Shown here piece by piece: positions 59,401-64,000 of a DNA stretch of 64,000 nucleotides (its first letter is position 1; each line of letters opens with the position of its first letter). A program made the translations under genes and the position numbers. A model generated the notes under the pieces. The model made no database searches. It had not been told where the DNA came from and worked only from the letters and a program-made list of their open reading frames with translations. The DNA lies in contig BEDY01000007.1 in the NCBI GenBank assembly GCA_002335605.1, positions 372,001-436,000 of the forward strand, written 5' to 3'. The stretch comes from Prillingera fragicola (taxonomy: Eukaryota; Basidiomycota; Tremellomycetes; Trichosporonales; Trichosporonaceae).

Positions 59401-60645
59401 ATGGCCTACCACCGCCCGTCCGAGCTCGTGCTCCACCCCGACATTCTGTGCGAAATCGTATCATACGCAGCAGCAGACAAGCCCGAGCTCGCACGCCTCC
59501 TCAAGGTCTCAAAGGCCTTTTACCACCTCGCGGGGCGGCACCTGTATCGCGAGCTCGAGTACGACTATGCCGACTATCGCGCGCCGGCTCTTGATTCCGC
59601 AAACGCTCTACTCGCCTACACGGAGAGCATTACAGTCCACGGGCACGAGAAGAAGCACTGCGGGGGTGTGAAAGCCCTAGCCGTGCCGGAATGCAACAAG
59701 GCAGCAGCCGAGGTCGTGCGGCGTCGCTCTCAATGCACAGAACGCGCCGAGCTCGAGGCAGAGGAGCCGCGCGACCGTGACGACCCGAAACCGTCAATTG
59801 CGTCTGATTTCGAGCTTCAAACCACATCCGCCATAGCAAGCAGCAGCAGCTTTAAGCGTAAAGTCGTCACCGCCGTCCCCGCCCTCCCGCTCCCGCGCTT
59901 GCACCGTTTGACACTCGCCATGTGCCCCGATCCCGAGCCCGACAAGGGCTCCCCATGCGACGGTCTCGACTGCGGTCTCACCGCGGGTCTCCGCCCCACC
60001 TCCCTCGTGCTCATCAACTGCCAGGAATCGACCAGCATCCCCCGCCACGACATGTTCAGCAACGTCACCGACCTCTCCCTCGACTTTGGCAGCCACGGCA
60101 GCCTCGTCCTCTCCTCCTGGCTACCGGTCACGCTCGTCTTTCAGATCCGCCGCGTGGACATTTCATTCACCTTCCAGCCGCTCACGGACGAAAAGCTTCG
60201 GGAACTCGAACACGACCTGTTGAGGCTCGCGTGCTGCCATATCGCCAAAGTCCTCGTCATGCGCGAGGACAAAGCGCCGTTTTTCCACCTGACTGTGAAA
60301 CGGGAGACGGCCTGGGACGGGTTCAACCATGGCCCGCACGCGACCGATGTCCTGGATCGGCGTGGATGGTGGCGGGTCTTTGAGAGTCTGCTCGGTATTT
60401 GGGAGAATGAGAGTGCGCTTGTTGTTGATAAGCTGCGTAAGAGGGTGAGGATCGAGCCGCTTGAGCCGCCAATGCCGCCCGAGATCGAAGAGGGACCAAG
60501 CGACGCGATGGGAGAGGGACAGCAAGAGATTGAGGCTGGGCAGCATGAGGCTGGGGACGCGGGAGAGGGAGAAACGGATGAGGCTGTCCACATGACGGCC
60601 GAAATGCCACTGGACACTGGTGTGGCCATCACTGCGGCGGCGTAG
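59401..60645 (+). CDS. F-box-like protein, type 1 (large copy)
   Basis: Single exon, 414 aa; ATG at 59401 (cagacaATGgcc). The frame is open back to 59158, but the aligned paralog at 506 supports this start. The F-box-like module, residues 8-52, is LVLHPDILCEIVSYAAADKPELARLLKVSKAFYHLAGRHLYRELEY. The two parts PEL(A/S)xLLK(V/T)(S/T)KAFY and LYRELE are nearly identical in type to the first gene of the window. A divergent middle includes a Ser/Lys stretch (SNIASSSSFKRK-like, IASSSSFKRKVVTAV). The C-terminus is acidic (EGPSDAMGEGQQEIEAGQ). No recognised substrate-binding repeat. Probably an SCF adaptor, by inference. Confidence 0.72.
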   Translation: MAYHRPSELVLHPDILCEIVSYAAADKPELARLLKVSKAFYHLAGRHLYRELEYDYADYRAPALDSANALLAYTESITVHGHEKKHCGGVKALAVPECNKAAAEVVRRRSQCTERAELEAEEPRDRDDPKPSIASDFELQTTSAIASSSSFKRKVVTAVPALPLPRLHRLTLAMCPDPEPDKGSPCDGLDCGLTAGLRPTSLVLINCQESTSIPRHDMFSNVTDLSLDFGSHGSLVLSSWLPVTLVFQIRRVDISFTFQPLTDEKLRELEHDLLRLACCHIAKVLVMREDKAPFFHLTVKRETAWDGFNHGPHATDVLDRRGWWRVFESLLGIWENESALVVDKLRKRVRIEPLEPPMPPEIEEGPSDAMGEGQQEIEAGQHEAGDAGEGETDEAVHMTAEMPLDTGVAITAAA

Positions 60646-60930
60646 ATGCTCCTCTACATTAATGGGACTTGTTACATGTTGTACCCCATGCATTATAGTG
60701 CTCTGCACTCCTCAAACGGGTAGGGGAATCGGACTCGGTGTCAATCGCCTCCGAGTCATGTCAGCTCCCACTCCAGACACCTCGCAGGATAAATGCAGGA
60801 CCATGCAGATGACATTGCCGCGCCAAAAGCGCACACGGACCTCTAGAAGGGGTATACTCGACCCCCTGTTTCTTCCGTCTCCGTCTCCGTCTCCGTTCCC
60901 TCTCCTCCTCTTCCACCTCGCCAAGCAACA
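60646..60930. other. Convergent 3' region
   Basis: 285 bp between the F-box-like gene and RUB1, which converge. A CCGTCTCCGTCTCCGTCTCCGT tandem tract (about 60876-60897) lies just beyond the RUB1 stop. Confidence 0.5.
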
Positions 60931-61442
60931 CTACGCACGACCGCCACGCAGCGCAAGCACCAGGTGAATGGTGGTGTTGGGGGTAATCTTGTAGTCCTGC
61001 ACCGTCTTGTCGTCTCCCCTGCGCCAGCGTCAGCCACTCGTCGCAGGTCAGACCCGAGCGAGCCCTCGCGCGCTCGTCGTCGCGTGATCCAGCCTAGCAA
61101 CCTTGGCGGCCGCTCGACAGCCCCCAGCGCACCACTCACATGGCCTTGCCACCGAAAATCAGACGCTGCTGGATAGGAGGAATACCGGCCTTCTCCTCGA
61201 CGCTCTCCTTGACCTTGCTGATCTGACTGGTCAGCACAACCCGGCGCTGTCGAGGACTCACCAGCCAGTCGGGCTGGACGTCAATCTCGACCTGGTCGTT
61301 GTGTCAGTACCAAAAACCAGCCTGGGGTTCGTTGCAAGGCGTACCTCCTTTCCGGTAAGGGTCTGCATTGTCAGTAGCTGTCATGGAGGACGCCGACGCG
61401 CGCGCGGCGGTTGAGTCGACTTACGCGAACTTTGAGAATCAT
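60931..61442 (-). CDS. RUB1: NEDD8/RUB1 ubiquitin-like modifier, five exons
   Basis: Exons on the minus strand: 61442-61425 (18 nt), 61362-61345 (18 nt), 61291-61262 (30 nt), 61222-61140, 61018-60931; 78 aa. The spliced protein starts MILKVRTLTGKEVEIDVQP, continues with KVKESVEEKAGIPPIQQRL and IFGGKAMGDDKTVQDYKI, and ends IHLVLALRGGRA. Residue 72 is Ala, the position that separates NEDD8 (Ala) from ubiquitin (Arg). K48 is conserved and GG is at 75-76. The last two residues (RA) must be removed by a Yuh1/UCHL3- or NEDP1-type protease. NEDD8 is conjugated to cullins and activates SCF ligases, the complexes that F-box proteins serve. All exons are too short to appear as long ORFs. Confidence 0.95.
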
Positions 61443-61846
61443 GGCAGGAGGCTAGGTTTGGGAGCAGTCGATGGATTAGCAGGGATTCTCGCAGGCTGTA
61501 GATAGGGCCGCAGCGAGATGGGTGTGTAGCTGGAGGGTAGTGCAAGGGACGTTGATAGCGATGGCAAGGGTGTAGATTGTGATGATGAGCATCGAGGGGA
61601 GCACAGTGCCCAGAGCTGCTGTGTAGTGGAGTAGATGCCAATCTCCGTGCCACGTGGCCGAGGAAGGTGACTCGGACGCGGTGGAGGTTGACCACGACGA
61701 CTTGGGGTGGCGGCGACGGGGAGCTCCCGTTCATCTTCGTTTCCTTCTTTTTCAACCTCCTGCATGCTGCAGTCTGGACAGCTCACTTTCTACTGCAAGC
61801 ATACCTAGAGTGGCTGCAAGTCTTGTACAGTTCCAGAAACCACAGC
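61443..61846. other. Divergent promoter region of RUB1 and the next gene
   Basis: 404 bp without a supported gene. Short ORFs overlapping it lack motifs; the frame of the downstream gene is open here but has only weak starts. Confidence 0.45.
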
Positions 61847-64000
61847 ATGCCCCGTCAGCCGAAACGTCGCCGAGCCCGCAAGCCTTCCCTCGAACTCCGA
61901 ACGCGTCCCACGCCAGTGAGCATGGCGCGTCTTGCAACCAGCGCACCAGGTCTAACACGTGCACAGCGACAGAAACGGTCTACAATGACCTCCACTAGTG
62001 TGCCATCTCGCCGCACTCGCTCTCGTGTGGCAAAACAAGGCTCCGAAGAAGCCGACCCGACGCCTGTTGACGCCACCCCCGCAGAATCCCTCCTGCCCCA
62101 GATTGTGACAACTACGGCCGGCAACGAACATGGCTACAACCTTCGCCGGCGACTCGCGTCGCCCGAGCAAGGATACTGGGACCGTGCGGGGCAGTGGATC
62201 GAGGATCAAGCGGAACGCCAGCCTGTGGGCGAGATTGCCAGCACTAGCAACGGGGACGAAGAAGCTGCATGTGAGTTCTTTGCGATAGCGTAGTTGCTAC
62301 CCATCCTAGTGCAAGTGACCGCGACGGATGTACCGGCCATGGAACCGCCGCACGCGCCCACTGCCTCATGTTCACCAGCTCTCTCATGCAAGCGCACGCC
62401 GCTAGCCGATGTCACTGCACTGTACCATCCACCGAAAACGACGTTATCGGCCCAAGCCGGGTCCCGAGAGGTGGCGTCGTCCACGGCGCAAAGGATTCGT
62501 ACAGCCCAAGCCTTCCCGCAACCATCTGTCTCACCTCTGTCAATAGTCGCCGCAGCCCATCGTGAGTCCAAAGGAGGGGCGCGGAATTGCGTTGTAGGCT
62601 CGTTGAACCCCTCTTGCGATGTTCATGTTGCTCATCTCACTCACAGACGACTACTCAACTCATCCTTCTGCCACCGCTTCAAAACCTACAAAGCGACAGC
62701 GAACGTATTCCAAGCGCCGGCCACTTGTCGTGCAGCAGCAACAGGAACCTCCAAGGTTCTCGCCACCCAGTTCACCCTCTCCCTCAGCCCTCCAGCAGCC
62801 CAAAATGGCCAGTCCCCGTGACACTACCTCTCCGCGTCGCGCCGCCTTCAAAGCTCGCGCCATCGGGATGGACGAAGAGGACGAACTCGACGACGACAAC
62901 CAAGACGATGATGACCTCGATCTGCGCGATCAAGCGCTCGAGAAGGCCCTGAATGCTCTGATGGACACCCTTGAAATGTCTCCAGCCGCCAAAGTGCCCC
63001 GCAGCCCAAGAGTCATGGTGAGTCCTTTCTCGCTGCGCAAACTCACAATCTTGCAGGATCTGTCTATCCGCTCCGAGTGTCCAGACGACAAGTCGGCCCA
63101 CTTGCGTCCCGTCACCAAAGCTTTTGACCCCGAACCCACGACAGTGTCCAATGCTGCTGGAACAAAGAAGCCGCGCCGTAAGCGTCGCAGGGCCAAGTCG
63201 GTCGAGATCCCAGAGACTATCTTTGAGGACGAGGAGACACACGGCCCACGCTTGACCCTGATACGAAGCAACGACTCATCGCCCATCAAGGGCCGGTAAG
63301 TGCTTTGCGAACAACAAGTGAGCCCCAGTGCTGACACGAAACAGCGCTAGCAACCACACTGTGCCTAAACCCAAAGCCGCCCGTCGCGATGCCGCCCCGC
63401 CGACTCAGTGGTTCAAGTCGATGAAGACCATGTCGGTTGACAGGATGAAGGTCAAGGTTGGCTGGCCGATAGACTCGCGCCTGCTCAAGTCGGCCCATAA
63501 GACAGTGGCGTCCGGGGCGCGCAAGGCTGGTCCGTCAAAGTACATCGCTGCGCAGGCGCGGACGGGCGTTACTGGCACGCTAGCCACGACCACCTCCGAG
63601 GTCATTGAGTACCCGACCTCGGTGCAGGAATCAGCTAAGGCCAAAACACCGCCTCCCCAGCTACATCTCATGGCGCGGCATCCGTATGCCAAGGCTGTTC
63701 CGAAGGGTGTCGAGGAGCAGCCACCGACGGGTAGCCAAGACCTGCCGCCTGCTGAGCAGCTCCCCTCGACCCAAAGGACCTCATCACAGTGGCAAGCAAC
63801 ACCACCCGAGGCTCTCTCACGAGTTCCCGACAGCGCTGCACCAACCGACATCCCGCCCTCCTTTGACGACCTTCCGTGGGGTAACACCAGCCCCATCAAT
63901 CTAGACAACGAGCTCGACTTTTGGCAGACCCCGCCGCCACCGTCAAAGGATGATGAGCTCGTCATACAGCTTTCTCAGGTCAGCCTCGAGAATCTAGACG
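61847..64000 (+). CDS. Basic, probably nuclear protein, 5' part (runs off the window)
   Basis: Five exons visible: 61847-62270, 62310-62561, 62647-63017, 63057-63295, 63345 to the edge; about 647 residues so far. All introns (38-85 nt) have GTGAGT or GTAAGT donors and keep the frame. The start is very basic (MPRQPKRRRARKPS) with further nuclear-localisation-like patches (KPTKRQRTYSKRR, KKPRRKRRRAKS). An acidic run (DEEDELDDDNQDDDDLDL) precedes LRDQALEKALNALMDTLEM, a likely amphipathic helix. Exon 5 has a basic block (WFKSMKTMSVDRMKVKVGW) and a Pro-rich segment. No domain recognised; possibly a chromosome, chromatin or spindle protein. The start could be later (for example the ATG at 61922). 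Confidence 0.7.

Overview
The window reads as nuclear DNA of a GC-rich, intron-bearing fungus. Genes carry many short introns (about 35-60 nt, GTRNGT donors, CTRAC-like branch sites), the tRNA has a canonical 37/38 intron, and products are typically fungal (HUT1-type nucleotide-sugar transporter, flavohemoglobin, ISP4-type OPT transporter, NEDD8/RUB1, F-box-like proteins). Very short introns, micro-exons and C-rich coding sequence fit a basidiomycete yeast, most likely a tremellomycete of the Trichosporonales type. That placement is inference; no marker gene settles the species.

Layout. 0-5.3 kb: tail of an upstream gene, an F-box-like gene, tRNA-Ile(AAU), a secreted beta-trefoil lectin and a five-exon GPI-type surface protein. 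5.6-13.6 kb: housekeeping metabolism, with a NIPA-type Mg2+ transporter divergent from PRO2 (proline synthesis), a Sec14/CRAL-TRIO protein and an intronless D-aminoacylase. 13.7-21.9 kb: a Cys-cluster protein divergent from HUT1, a bacterial-looking SAM methyltransferase, and a flavohemoglobin with a predicted mitochondrial presequence. 22.7-28.1 kb: a cluster of five small paralogs plus one decayed copy, with a CC...C...C pattern, N-glycosylation sequons and a C-terminal hydrophobic tail but no signal peptide. I know of no described family that matches, and this is the best candidate for something new. 29-34.2 kb: an ABC-F ATPase, a hydroxybutyrate-dehydrogenase-like SDR and an enoyl-CoA isomerase with a 5-nt exon. 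34.7-44 kb: several single-pass, low-complexity membrane proteins and a Cys-rich GPI-type protein. 45-53.1 kb: three divergent F-box-like paralogs sharing a C-terminal motif, flanking an OPT transporter. 53.8-64 kb: a membrane-anchored HSL-type hydrolase, two orphan genes (one with a possible PD-(D/E)XK site), another F-box-like gene, RUB1 and the 5' part of a basic, probably nuclear protein.

Functional links are modest. RUB1 modifies the cullins that F-box proteins work with. The SDR and the isomerase both touch short-chain/fatty-acyl metabolism. Three intronless enzymes (D-aminoacylase, TIGR00027-like methyltransferase, SDR) look bacterial-like. Between genes lie GC-rich spacers of 0.3-1.7 kb with recurrent TCACGTGA boxes and a few AT-rich CTAATG islands. 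Exon junctions were deduced by eye from splice signals, frame and family conservation; no transcript data were used.
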